Assembly (NCBI GenBank): GCA_903840235.1
Contig: CAIMFE010000049.1
Span: 1-10,300 of the forward strand
From: an uncultured Opitutia bacterium
GTDB lineage: Bacteria > Verrucomicrobiota > Verrucomicrobiia > Opitutales > UBA953
Reading direction: 5' to 3'
Length of the DNA stretch: 10,300 nucleotides
The translations under genes were made by a program, and so were the position numbers. The notes beneath the pieces are model-generated. The model was given only the letters and a program-made list of their open reading frames with translations. It was not told where the DNA came from and ran no database searches. Shown in pieces: positions 1-7,301 of this stretch (position 1 is the first letter of the stretch; every line of letters begins with the position of its first letter).

Positions 1-171
1 CGTCAACACAGCATCATGTTGGCCCGAAATTTAATTTACACCGCCATCACACGTGGGCGTAAACAGGTTATATTAGTTGGCGATCCGACAGCCTACGCGA
101 TGGCTGTGAGAAATATTTCTGACTCGGGTCGAATCACTGGATTACTTCCGAGACTTAAAGAGGAAGTTTAG
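1..171 (+). CDS. recD2: RecD2-type ATP-dependent DNA helicase, C-terminal end (partial)
   Basis: Frame 1 is open from the window edge to TAG at 169-171, giving 56 residues of a protein whose start lies outside. The stretch LIYTAITRGRK followed by VILVGD matches helicase motif VI of superfamily 1B RecD-like enzymes. The trailing 'AVRN...GR.TGLL.RL' is typical of the RecD2 (YrrC) C-terminus. RecD2 is a 5'-3' DNA helicase linked to replication-fork repair and recombination and acts without RecBC. The motif VI arginine (in TRGR) contacts the ATP gamma-phosphate in this fold. The stop codon overlaps that of the opposing U32 gene by two bases. A relaxase-linked helicase (TraA/TrwC type) shares motif VI, so the RecD2 assignment rests on the C-terminal ending. 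Confidence 0.8.
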   Translation, partial: RQHSIMLARNLIYTAITRGRKQVILVGDPTAYAMAVRNISDSGRITGLLPRLKEEV

Positions 172-2696
172 ATTTTCACGCGCAGTGTCCCACGCGTAAC
201 ACCTAACTGATTTAAAACTTTTAAATCATTCCAAAGTTCTGTTCCGGTAATCTTTCCGTCGAGCAATGACTGGTATTTTTCAAGCGTCTGCGTGACGGTA
301 GCGGCGTTTTCGTCAACAAATTCGATACGGAATCGTTTCACACCGAGAGCTAATAAATCGCCCATATATTCAGCTCCCGTTTGTGCTCTCGAATTATAAA
401 GCGTGTTACGGCATCCAGCGTCGGCTTTCAAAATATGTTCGGCACCCACGCGATCGCGCAGTTTCACGCGATGTTTTTCGCAAGGACGTCCGCAGTCGTG
501 GTAGTCTTTACCCTTCGACATGAAAGTACAAAAGACACAGTGCTCCATATGGAACATCGGCATGTGTTGGTGTAAGGTAACTTCAAACCATTCAGCTGGA
601 GCCGATTTAATAAGCGCCGTTAACTGATTTACATCTAAGTCGTACGAGGCGGTAACCCCTTCGAGTCCGTGGTGTCGCACCAACCATTCGGCGGTAAGTC
701 CATTGGCAACATTTAAAGAAAAATCTCCGCGGCGACGATATCCGGCAAAGGCTTTTAAATTATCGTGATTACGTACCAGATATCCATCCGCATTGGATGA
801 TAAAACTATTTCGGTGAGGCGGTCTTCGCCCTCTTTGTGAATGCGCGGACCCATCGCCCAGAATTCGCAATTCTTTCCTGATTCTTTTTCAAACTCACGC
901 ACGCGGGCGACCGCGGTACGGAATTTTTTAGGGTCTTCAAATTCTGCATAAATAACTCGAGCACCCCATTGTAAGGCGGGCTCCAGTTGTTCAGGTTCAC
1001 GAATGACTGTAATAAGCTCGGCGCGAGCGGTGGATTTTTCCGAACCTTTTTCTACAGTATAAGCCTCTTCACTGAATGAATTTAATTTCCATTTAGGGGG
1101 TTGTTCGCGAAGCTCCGTTAAGCGCTCGATTAAATCGCGGCGGAGACGATTGATTTCGCTCATCGGCACAATCAGCGAGCCCTCTAAATCTAATTTCAAC
1201 TCAGAGAGTTCAAAGCCGGTCTCACCTAGTCGACCCAATTGCTCCTGTAATAATTCCTGAGCTAAAGGACGTTTCTCTGCTGCGACGCAAGGCATGGTTG
1301 AATCAGCCGAAACCACGTGACCTTCGCCATCATTAAGCTCAATGCGCAAGGGGTTATTCAATCGACCAATCACTTGGGCAGAAATGGGTCGGCGATAGTT
1401 AGGACGCTCACGATCCCAGGAGTCGTGCAATCGTTTATCGAGTTCTTGATCTTTAGTTTTCCAAAGAAGTGCACCCGGTGCGACTTGTGACCAGTCCACG
1501 TCTTCACGTCCGAATCTCACAAAAGTTAATTCACCACGCGCCGGTTCTAGACCGTGCACGAAACCACCCTGTTCGCGTTCGGCAGGTTTACCTTGGTCGA
1601 AGACCACACCATCACCTGGTTTCAGAGGTCCTTGTAATTTCAAAGTAACTCCATTCGTCGACACATCCACCACTTGTCCCAAATACGTTCCACGCTTTTT
1701 TCCAAAACGTGCGTGCACTAAATTTTGGTTATCAATTCCGCGAAGCCAGCCAGAATAAAGTCCGCGAGAGAATGTCATCTGCATCGCATACTCTTCTTCG
1801 GTATTAACTCGATGCGCGGCTTGGTCGGCATTTTGTCCCGTTTGCAGGGCTGACCATGCTGCGTCGACGGCACGACGGTAAGCACGGGTAATCGCCGCAA
1901 CGTATTCAGGCGATTTCAGACGTCCTTCAATTTTCAGAGATTTTACCCCTGCACGAATTAAATCAGGCACCACTTCAATTCCCGCAAGGTCCTGCGGTGA
2001 TAATAAATAAGCGCGATCTCCTAAATCTTTAATCACTCCATCGACGACTAATTCGTAGGGCAAACGACAAGCTTGTGCGCATTCACCACGATTTGCCGAA
2101 CGGCCGCCGAGAGATTCACTCGTGAGACATTGACCAGAGTAAGCGACACAAAGTGCTCCATGCACAAAGACTTCTAGATCCAATGGTTTATCTTTCGTCG
2201 ATAACTCCGTCTGTAATTTTTGTATTTCTGGAATTGAAACCTCGCGACCCAAGACCGCTAATGATGCTCCTAAGTCTTTCGCATATTGTACACCTTCGGC
2301 ACTCGTCACCGTCATCTGCGTGGAAGCGTGAATCGGAAAGTCGGGTGATATTTTTCTTATCAAACGACAAATACCCGCGTCTTGCACAATGGCGGCATCT
2401 ACGCCGGATGCAATAATCGTGCGAAGCATGCGCGAGGCTTCAGCGAGCTCATCCGGAAAAATAAGTGTATTGAAAGTAACATACCCTTTCACGCCGCGAC
2501 CATGCAGGTAAGTCATGAGCGCGGGTAGATCGGCCTCTTCAAAATTATGGGCACGAACGCGGGCATTGAATCGTCCCACGCCAAAAAATATTGCATCGGC
2601 ACCATTCTCCACGGCTGCTTTTGCACAATTCCACTCCCCCGCCGGGGCGAGAACCTCGGGTTTTCTTAATTGTTTTATAGGCGGGACGGACGGCAC
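168..2696 (-). CDS. U32 family protein with DUF3656 domain, RlhA-like (probable 23S rRNA C2501 hydroxylase)
   Basis: This is a long U32 protein of about 842 residues. The N-terminus KPEVLAPAG opens the TIM-barrel U32 domain. Four cysteines in 'LCVAYSGQC' and 'NRGECAQAC' (residues 183, 190, 206, 210) are the signature thought to bind an iron-sulfur cluster. A DUF3656 middle region follows. A second cysteine block lies near the C-terminus (720, 723, 735, 739, 762; HDCGRPCEKH). The best-studied relative with U32 plus DUF3656 is E. coli RlhA (YdcP), which makes 5-hydroxycytidine 2501 in 23S rRNA; the name 'peptidase' is historical. The start is uncertain. I chose GTG at 2696, just before the conserved KPEVLAPAG. 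In-frame ATGs at 2756 and 2906 add unconserved residues, and the latter would overlap the divergent dUTPase gene. No Shine-Dalgarno sequence decides it. The exact substrate is inferred. Confidence 0.85.
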   Translation of the reverse strand: MPSVPPIKQLRKPEVLAPAGEWNCAKAAVENGADAIFFGVGRFNARVRAHNFEEADLPALMTYLHGRGVKGYVTFNTLIFPDELAEASRMLRTIIASGVDAAIVQDAGICRLIRKISPDFPIHASTQMTVTSAEGVQYAKDLGASLAVLGREVSIPEIQKLQTELSTKDKPLDLEVFVHGALCVAYSGQCLTSESLGGRSANRGECAQACRLPYELVVDGVIKDLGDRAYLLSPQDLAGIEVVPDLIRAGVKSLKIEGRLKSPEYVAAITRAYRRAVDAAWSALQTGQNADQAAHRVNTEEEYAMQMTFSRGLYSGWLRGIDNQNLVHARFGKKRGTYLGQVVDVSTNGVTLKLQGPLKPGDGVVFDQGKPAEREQGGFVHGLEPARGELTFVRFGREDVDWSQVAPGALLWKTKDQELDKRLHDSWDRERPNYRRPISAQVIGRLNNPLRIELNDGEGHVVSADSTMPCVAAEKRPLAQELLQEQLGRLGETGFELSELKLDLEGSLIVPMSEINRLRRDLIERLTELREQPPKWKLNSFSEEAYTVEKGSEKSTARAELITVIREPEQLEPALQWGARVIYAEFEDPKKFRTAVARVREFEKESGKNCEFWAMGPRIHKEGEDRLTEIVLSSNADGYLVRNHDNLKAFAGYRRRGDFSLNVANGLTAEWLVRHHGLEGVTASYDLDVNQLTALIKSAPAEWFEVTLHQHMPMFHMEHCVFCTFMSKGKDYHDCGRPCEKHRVKLRDRVGAEHILKADAGCRNTLYNSRAQTGAEYMGDLLALGVKRFRIEFVDENAATVTQTLEKYQSLLDGKITGTELWNDLKVLNQLGVTRGTLRVKI

Positions 2697-2796
2697 ACCC
2701 AGAGCAAGGCATACTCTGGAGAATCTGCAAAGACGAATTAGCGAAGAGCCACGCATACAGGGTTGCCCCCGACCCCTAAGACCATTTGATGGGCCT

Positions 2797-3171
2797 ATGG
2801 CTGACAAATTCGACGAAATCTTCAAAATGCAATCTGACCTCAACAAGCGTATTGGGGTGATCACGGAAGGCATGACCGAGGAAGAAAAAATCAAATGGAC
2901 GCTCAACTACCTCCGCGCCATGCAGCAAGAGATGGCTGAGTTAACTGACTCGGTACCTTGGAAGTGGTGGGCGAAGTATCAGAAATTCGACGAACAAAAT
3001 GCCCGCGTGGAAGTCATCGATCTCTTTCACTTCCTCATTTCGATTGCCCAAGTCTTAGGAATGTCGGCTGAAGACGTTTACCAGGCTTACCTGAAAAAGA
3101 ATGCAGTGAACCATCAACGCCAAGACTCAGGTTACGTCAAAAAAGACGAAAACGATTCCCGCCATATTTAA
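2797..3171 (+). CDS. Dimeric all-alpha dUTPase (dUTP diphosphatase, MazG-like superfamily)
   Basis: A 124-residue all-helical protein. QQEMAEL (E45, E48) and VEVIDLFHF (E72, D75) form the paired acidic ExxE/ExxD motifs that hold Mg2+ in all-alpha NTP pyrophosphatases. KNAVNHQRQDSGY (101-113) is the nucleotide-binding C-terminal motif of dimeric dUTPases, as in Campylobacter, kinetoplastids and several phages. The tryptophan-rich segment PWKWW (54-58) is also usual in this family. The expected reaction is dUTP to dUMP plus PPi, which keeps uracil out of DNA and feeds thymidylate synthesis. The frame is open upstream to 2515, but those codons lie antisense to the U32 gene and resemble nothing, so ATG 2797 is chosen. 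The pseudopilin starts 15 bp after the stop. A more general dNTP pyrophosphatase role cannot be excluded. Confidence 0.85.
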   Translation: MADKFDEIFKMQSDLNKRIGVITEGMTEEEKIKWTLNYLRAMQQEMAELTDSVPWKWWAKYQKFDEQNARVEVIDLFHFLISIAQVLGMSAEDVYQAYLKKNAVNHQRQDSGYVKKDENDSRHI

Positions 3172-3181
3172 TTTATAAATT
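3170..3181. repeat. 12-bp perfect AT-only palindrome before the pseudopilin
   Basis: AATTTATAAATT reads identically on both strands. It starts inside the dUTPase stop codon and ends five bases before the pseudopilin ATG. It contains a TATAAAT core that could act as a -10 element, or it could be a small protein-binding site. No matching -35 element is clear. AT-rich palindromes of this length can also arise by chance. Confidence 0.4.
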
Positions 3182-3186
3182 ACCCC

Positions 3187-3966
3187 ATGTCCCCACGTTC
3201 TGTTATCCGTCGCGGTTTTACCCTCATCGAAATTTTGCTGGTGATTGCCGTCATTGGCATTCTCAGCACGCTCATGTTTAGCCTCTTTAAAGCTGCTAAA
3301 AATGGTAACAACAAAGCGAAGGCCCGCGGCGAGATCCAAGGTCTGAGCATGGCCTGCGAAGTGTATCGTAAAACGTATGGCGATTATCCGTGCGGCTCGA
3401 ATAAAGCTTCCTCCGCCAACGGAATCCAATTCCGCAAAGATTTCTTCGACCAACTGGTCGGTCGCAAGAGAATTTATAGCCCAAATCTATCCTCCGGCGG
3501 CAACGCATTACAGTTACTCAATTATACCGATACGAAGTTGCCTGGTGGAAGTAATCGCAAAATGAAACCTTTCTTAAGCGATGGCGTGGTCACATCGAAC
3601 GATGATAAATCTCTCGGGCTGGATGATTGGACCAAAGCTTATGAATTCCGCGATCCTTGGGGCAATGCTTACGACTACCGCTATCGAGTTTCGCCTGGCG
3701 ATGCTACGCCCCTGCAAGACCTGACGACCGGTGCTTACAATAGTACCTACGGAGCCTGGAAATATCCTGGCTTCCTCCTAGTTTCATGCGGTGCTAATTA
3801 TATTGAACCAGCTGTTGAGGGTAATGCGCCCGACGACAAAGAATACTGGGATGGAACAGACATGCCGAAATCAGGCGCCATCACGACGACCTATTTCAAC
3901 GACGACACCAATAGTCCTCCTTCATTCCAACGAGCAGACAATATCGTTAACTGGGCGAACAACTAA
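3187..3966 (+). CDS. Type IV pilin / T2SS-G-like pseudopilin with prepilin cleavage-methylation N-terminus
   Basis: This 259-residue protein begins with a short basic leader (MSPRSVIRRG). The prepilin peptidase site G/FTLIE follows, with the conserved glutamate at mature position 5, and then the hydrophobic helix ILLVIAVIGILSTLMFSLF. Prepilin peptidase would cut after G10 and methylate the new N-terminal Phe. The globular part includes MACEVYRKTYGDYP (helix then first strand, as in GspG major pseudopilins) and DPWGNAYDYRY, the usual GspG 'DPWG' loop. It is longer than a typical GspG (about 140-150 residues), with an insertion between these elements. No secretin, ATPase or prepilin peptidase lies nearby, so its partners are encoded elsewhere. 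Such solitary pseudopilin-like genes are common in PVC bacteria. Its role in secretion, adhesion or pilus assembly cannot be told from sequence. Confidence 0.85.
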   Translation: MSPRSVIRRGFTLIEILLVIAVIGILSTLMFSLFKAAKNGNNKAKARGEIQGLSMACEVYRKTYGDYPCGSNKASSANGIQFRKDFFDQLVGRKRIYSPNLSSGGNALQLLNYTDTKLPGGSNRKMKPFLSDGVVTSNDDKSLGLDDWTKAYEFRDPWGNAYDYRYRVSPGDATPLQDLTTGAYNSTYGAWKYPGFLLVSCGANYIEPAVEGNAPDDKEYWDGTDMPKSGAITTTYFNDDTNSPPSFQRADNIVNWANN

Positions 3967-4658
3967 GCCGCCGTTTGCGTCGGCTTAATCGCTATCGCAA
4001 GTAAGACAGAAAGAAGCCAAGCGATACCTAACGTGGCGAGCGTGTGCGAAATCATGTGCTCGCCTCGTGCTATCTGATACAGGCCCATGAAACCGCCGAG
4101 ACCCAAGCCGATCCAAAGTCCCAGCTTGCGGTAAGGCTGATTAAACCAAGCCCAGTACAGACAGATCAGAGCTAGGCCACCGCTGGCATGTCCGGCAGGA
4201 AATGCGTGGCAGGGATAGCCGACTGGTTTGCTTTGGAATAATAATAAATGCGGAAAGGCCCCACCATAGTTGGTTAATTCTAAGGGCGTGGCCATGTTCG
4301 TGATGGCACGAATCTGAGTTGAGGTCACTGAGATCAGTGCCATCGACACAAAAACATAAATAGCTTGGCGGCGATTCATCCAACGCGGCGCGCACTGAGG
4401 TAATAAAATAATTATCAATAAATAAACCGCGAATAAAATAATGAGGGCCTTGGGTCCGTCATAGGCGAGAATCTTACCCAAAATATTATCGTGCGGGATG
4501 AGCCAACTTTTTCCGTTCCAGAAAAAAGACTGAAACCAGAAATCTACTTTTTCACCTGCAGCGAAAGGGAAACCAAAAAATACAATCACACCGGCCAGAA
4601 ATAATACCGGAGCGATGAGTCGCTTAAGGTTAGTGGGCTGGGTTGAGTAATCCGCCAT
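3963..4658 (-). CDS. PAP2-superfamily membrane phosphatase
   Basis: A 231-residue polytopic membrane protein with about six hydrophobic helices. It carries the PAP2 active-site blocks: PAGHASGG (154-161) is the PSGH-type motif 2, and ARGEHMISH is motif 3 with R198, H201 and the catalytic H205. A loose motif 1 region lies around STQIRAITN. Family members dephosphorylate lipids such as phosphatidate, phosphatidylglycerol phosphate, undecaprenyl diphosphate or lipid A phosphates on the outer face of the inner membrane; the substrate here is unknown. In-frame starts exist at 4703, 4673 and 4658. ATG 4658 gives a short cytoplasmic tail before the first helix. ATG 4673 has AAGG five bases upstream and is a real alternative. 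The gene overlaps the end of the upstream phosphoglycerol transferase gene by 29 bp or more, implying translational coupling. Its stop overlaps that of the pseudopilin. Confidence 0.85.
   Translation of the reverse strand: MADYSTQPTNLKRLIAPVLFLAGVIVFFGFPFAAGEKVDFWFQSFFWNGKSWLIPHDNILGKILAYDGPKALIILFAVYLLIIILLPQCAPRWMNRRQAIYVFVSMALISVTSTQIRAITNMATPLELTNYGGAFPHLLLFQSKPVGYPCHAFPAGHASGGLALICLYWAWFNQPYRKLGLWIGLGLGGFMGLYQIARGEHMISHTLATLGIAWLLSVLLAIAIKPTQTAA
3964..3987. terminator. Candidate bidirectional terminator hairpin across overlapping stop codons
   Basis: TAAGCCGCCG, loop TTTG, then CGTCGGCTTA forms a 10-bp stem with one mismatch (3971 against 3980). It begins with the pseudopilin stop codon and lies in the last codons of the opposing PAP2 gene. 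It could stop transcripts from both directions. Neither side has a convincing U-tract, so efficient intrinsic termination is not assured; it may instead protect 3' ends. Confidence 0.4.
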
Positions 4659-6645
4659 GATTAAAGAGTTCATCGGCGCCTTGATAATAGCGCAAGGCTT
4701 CATCTGTAGCGGCCGAATCCATTTTAGTTTTCTCGATGGTCTTCAAACTACCTGTACCTAAATCAGCCCAGAATTGTTGAACCTGACGGACTGGTTTCAG
4801 TACCGTCAATAGGCCATTAGGACGGAGCACAGCGACCTTTTGATAATTACTGATAAAGGCACGGGGTTGATAGTCGGGCTTCATCACATCGGCACCCACG
4901 AATCGTGAGGTGTAAGAAATATTCATTAAACCTAATAAAGTGGGAGCCGTATCGATTTGGCTCATCATAGGTTCAAAGACCTGCGGTTTCACCAATCCAG
5001 GAGCCCAAATGAAAAGAGGGATTTCATATTTTCTAATTTCTAATTCTTGTTTGCCGGCGACTGAGGCACAGTGATCAGCGACGATTACGAATACCGTATT
5101 TTTAAACCATGGCTTAGACTCCGCTGCTTTAAGAAAAGCGCCAATCGCAAAATCTGTATACGCTACTCCACCCTCGCGATTTTGTAATTTAGGATCAATC
5201 TTACCACTCGGCCAAGTGTAGGGCCGGTGATTTGAAGTGGTCATAATGAAATGATGAAATGGCTTACCTGCGGCAAAAGATTTATCAGCTTCGTCGAGCG
5301 ACCAATTAAACGCATCTTCATCGCAAGCACCCCAGGCATTTTCGAAAGTGGTTTTCTTGCCTGCGGCCAATTGACGAGGTAAATCTACCACACGATAGCC
5401 GTTGGTAGAGAAGAAGTAGTTCATATTATCAAAGAAGCCATCACCCCCGTAAATAAAGGCAGAATCGTACCCCTGATGATTAAGAACCGAACCCAAGGTA
5501 GTTAGGTTTTCACATCCACGACGGCGCAAGACAGACTGACCGGGAATGGGCGGAATCGATAGTGTTAAAGCCTCCATGCCGCGCACCGTACGTGTCCCGC
5601 CGGCGTAGCAATTTCGGAACCACAATGACTCCCGCGATATACGATCCAAGTTCGGGGTTAATTTTTGTGCAGCATACGGCTCAGTTCCGTAACAACTTAA
5701 AAATTCAGCACTGAGACTTTCGATAGTTATCTGAATCACATTATATTTTTGGGCCGAACCAGTTGCTTTGATTTCGCGAGTGATATCCGCTTTCTTACTC
5801 TCATTGTTTTCGGAAGTTAAAATCTCGCGTAAGGCAGCGGGGGCATTTTCACGTGATGGATAAAATCTGCGCCACTCTAATTGATTGGCCCAAAAAGCGG
5901 CTAAGAATGAATATTCACCATTCTTGGCGATTTCGGTTTCATAAATATTAGCGAAACTCGGTTGAATATCGCCCATGTGACGCAAGCCAGCGACCACGCG
6001 CTCGGCGAAGCTAGAATCGGCTGTAGAAGTCTTTTTGAGATCATGTTCTCCCACGAAATAACTATAACTAGGGATAATTAAAACGGGGACCGTGAGCACG
6101 AGCGGAGTCCACCAATGCGGCGTAGAATCCTCAACCACTCCATCTGACCAGAGCTGGGTGAACCCGCATTTACGCCAGAGGAAATAAAACCCAGCCGCCA
6201 GGGAGAATACCGCTAAAAAGATGAGTGGCATATTGTACGACTCACGAATGTTTTTAACCACTTCGCTCGTATAGACTAAGTAATCCACCGCGATGAAGTT
6301 GAAGCGAACCGCGAACTCCTGCCAAAAGAGAATTTCTGAGATTTTCCAGAAGGTGAAGAGAAAGACTCCGAAACACCAAAGAGGGACTAAAAATAAACGG
6401 AAACGTTCGGACTTACAAAAACTGCTGATCAGTGAAAAAGGGATGGCAAAAAAACCGGCCATAGCGACGTCGTAAACAAATCCAATAACTAGTGCCACAA
6501 GTGTCGTCCAAGACCAGGTGACTTCCGTGGCCGATACTGCAAGAAAACCGAGGCGCAAAACGGTACCTAAAATAATATACGTTAAGGCTAATAACCACGC
6601 TCCTCCCTGACGTGAGCGTATTTTTTTAAGGAGGAAGTTTAGCAT
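4630..6645 (-). CDS. LTA synthase family membrane sulfatase-fold enzyme (phosphoglycerol/phosphoethanolamine transferase-like)
   Basis: The 671-residue protein has about five N-terminal membrane helices (within residues 17-196), a linker, and a periplasmic alkaline-phosphatase-fold domain from about residue 302. Metal and active-site elements are recognisable: IESLSAE (E309), the nucleophile region GGTRTVRGMEAL (T353 aligns with the LtaS catalytic threonine), YGGDGFFDNMNYF, SNHRPYTWP (H473) and VADHCAS (D524, H525). Length and order match Gram-positive LtaS and Gram-negative LTA-synthase-like and OpgB proteins. These transfer phosphoglycerol, or a related head group, from phospholipid to a glycan or glycolipid acceptor. 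In a Gram-negative host the acceptor may be periplasmic glucan or a surface lipid; this is inferred. It lies 51 bp after yidD and overlaps the PAP2 gene downstream. No Shine-Dalgarno sequence precedes ATG 6645. A true sulfatase is unlikely because there is no C/S-x-P-x-R motif. Confidence 0.87.
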   Translation of the reverse strand: MLNFLLKKIRSRQGGAWLLALTYIILGTVLRLGFLAVSATEVTWSWTTLVALVIGFVYDVAMAGFFAIPFSLISSFCKSERFRLFLVPLWCFGVFLFTFWKISEILFWQEFAVRFNFIAVDYLVYTSEVVKNIRESYNMPLIFLAVFSLAAGFYFLWRKCGFTQLWSDGVVEDSTPHWWTPLVLTVPVLIIPSYSYFVGEHDLKKTSTADSSFAERVVAGLRHMGDIQPSFANIYETEIAKNGEYSFLAAFWANQLEWRRFYPSRENAPAALREILTSENNESKKADITREIKATGSAQKYNVIQITIESLSAEFLSCYGTEPYAAQKLTPNLDRISRESLWFRNCYAGGTRTVRGMEALTLSIPPIPGQSVLRRRGCENLTTLGSVLNHQGYDSAFIYGGDGFFDNMNYFFSTNGYRVVDLPRQLAAGKKTTFENAWGACDEDAFNWSLDEADKSFAAGKPFHHFIMTTSNHRPYTWPSGKIDPKLQNREGGVAYTDFAIGAFLKAAESKPWFKNTVFVIVADHCASVAGKQELEIRKYEIPLFIWAPGLVKPQVFEPMMSQIDTAPTLLGLMNISYTSRFVGADVMKPDYQPRAFISNYQKVAVLRPNGLLTVLKPVRQVQQFWADLGTGSLKTIEKTKMDSAATDEALRYYQGADELFNHGGLLNPAH

Positions 6646-6696
6646 ATTCAGAGTTAATGGGGATAACCTAAAAGAGCGAGGGGATGTTGTATTTAT

Positions 6697-6951
6697 TTAA
6701 ACCGGCGGAACTTCGTCAACGCCGTAACCACCGCCGGGTCGACACCTCCCAATGCGCTTTATGGTGAGCCATGAACCCTTTAAAAAACCATGTGTTTTCA
6801 AGGCAATTACCGCATAAGCAGAACAGCTTGGATGAAATCTACAGCCCGAACCAGGAACCACCGCATGGAGTGCTTTTGAAATAAAACGTTGATAAAAATA
6901 AATGGGTTGGAGAGCCAACCAAACCACGCCACGGCGAAATCGATTCATCAT
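6697..6951 (-). CDS. yidD: YidD, membrane protein insertion efficiency factor
   Basis: An 84-residue protein with the complete YidD signature: GSGCRFHPSCSAYA (cysteines in the C-x5-C arrangement), ALKTHG, then RIGRCRPGGGYGVDEVPP. An amphipathic N-terminal segment (VWLALQPIYFYQRFI) would bind the inner face of the cytoplasmic membrane. YidD assists YidC/Sec in inserting membrane proteins. Two tandem ATGs (6951, 6948) are possible starts. The first leaves one base after the rnpA stop. The order rpmH-rnpA-yidD is among the most conserved in bacteria, but yidC, normally next, is replaced by the LTA-synthase-like gene. Confidence 0.95.
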   Translation of the reverse strand: MMNRFRRGVVWLALQPIYFYQRFISKALHAVVPGSGCRFHPSCSAYAVIALKTHGFLKGSWLTIKRIGRCRPGGGYGVDEVPPV

Positions 6952-6952
6952 T

Positions 6953-7297
6953 TTATTTCACAGTAGATTTTATCGCGGTGCTATAAATTTTCACCAAGCT
7001 CGCAAAAGATTTTCTGAGGATACTAGGGCGGGCAATTAAAACGCATTCCCAGCCATCGGGTAAGAGCTGGGCATCGTTGCGAAAAAGTTCACGGGCGATG
7101 CGCTTTGCGCGGTTACGATTCACGGCCAAAGGAATACTCTTCTTGGCAACGACCACGGCAAATCTTGCCTTTGTTTCAGGGGATCGGCCCTGCCCAAGAT
7201 TCAAAAGAAAAGGCCCGCAGTCTAGCCGCGAGCCATTTTGGCGGAGACGCGAGAAATCGGCTGAAGCACGAATTCGACGCTCCCGCGGGAGACGCAT
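6953..7297 (-). CDS. rnpA: RNase P protein component
   Basis: This 114-residue basic protein contains NRNRAKRIARELFR, the RNR motif that defines RNase P protein. It also has an N-terminal LPRERRIRASADFSRLRQNG, matching the family's 'L....F..v...G' start, and a FAVVVAKKSIPLAVNRN strand-helix. It binds RNase P RNA and helps recognise the 5' leader of pre-tRNA. The open frame extends upstream to 7570 across rpmH, but that part is the opposite-phase shadow of rpmH and its leader. ATG 7297 starts the conserved domain and lies four bases after the rpmH stop. The protein appears full length. It is transcribed with rpmH and yidD. Confidence 0.95.
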   Translation of the reverse strand: MRLPRERRIRASADFSRLRQNGSRLDCGPFLLNLGQGRSPETKARFAVVVAKKSIPLAVNRNRAKRIARELFRNDAQLLPDGWECVLIARPSILRKSFASLVKIYSTAIKSTVK

Positions 7298-7301
7298 CGA
7301 A

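Noticed and set aside
2188..2416. ORFs on both strands inside the U32 gene
   Set aside because: Shadow frames of a strong, conserved coding sequence.
2515..2796. In-frame 94-codon upstream extension of the dUTPase
   Set aside because: It lies antisense to the U32 gene, shows no recognisable domain, and the dUTPase family begins near ATG 2797.
6646..6696. DnaA-box-like TTATCCCCA (minus, 6658-6666) and two GGGGAT copies 21 bp apart
   Set aside because: A single one-mismatch box with no others nearby and no dnaA gene is not an origin, even though rpmH is close. The six-base repeat is short enough for chance.
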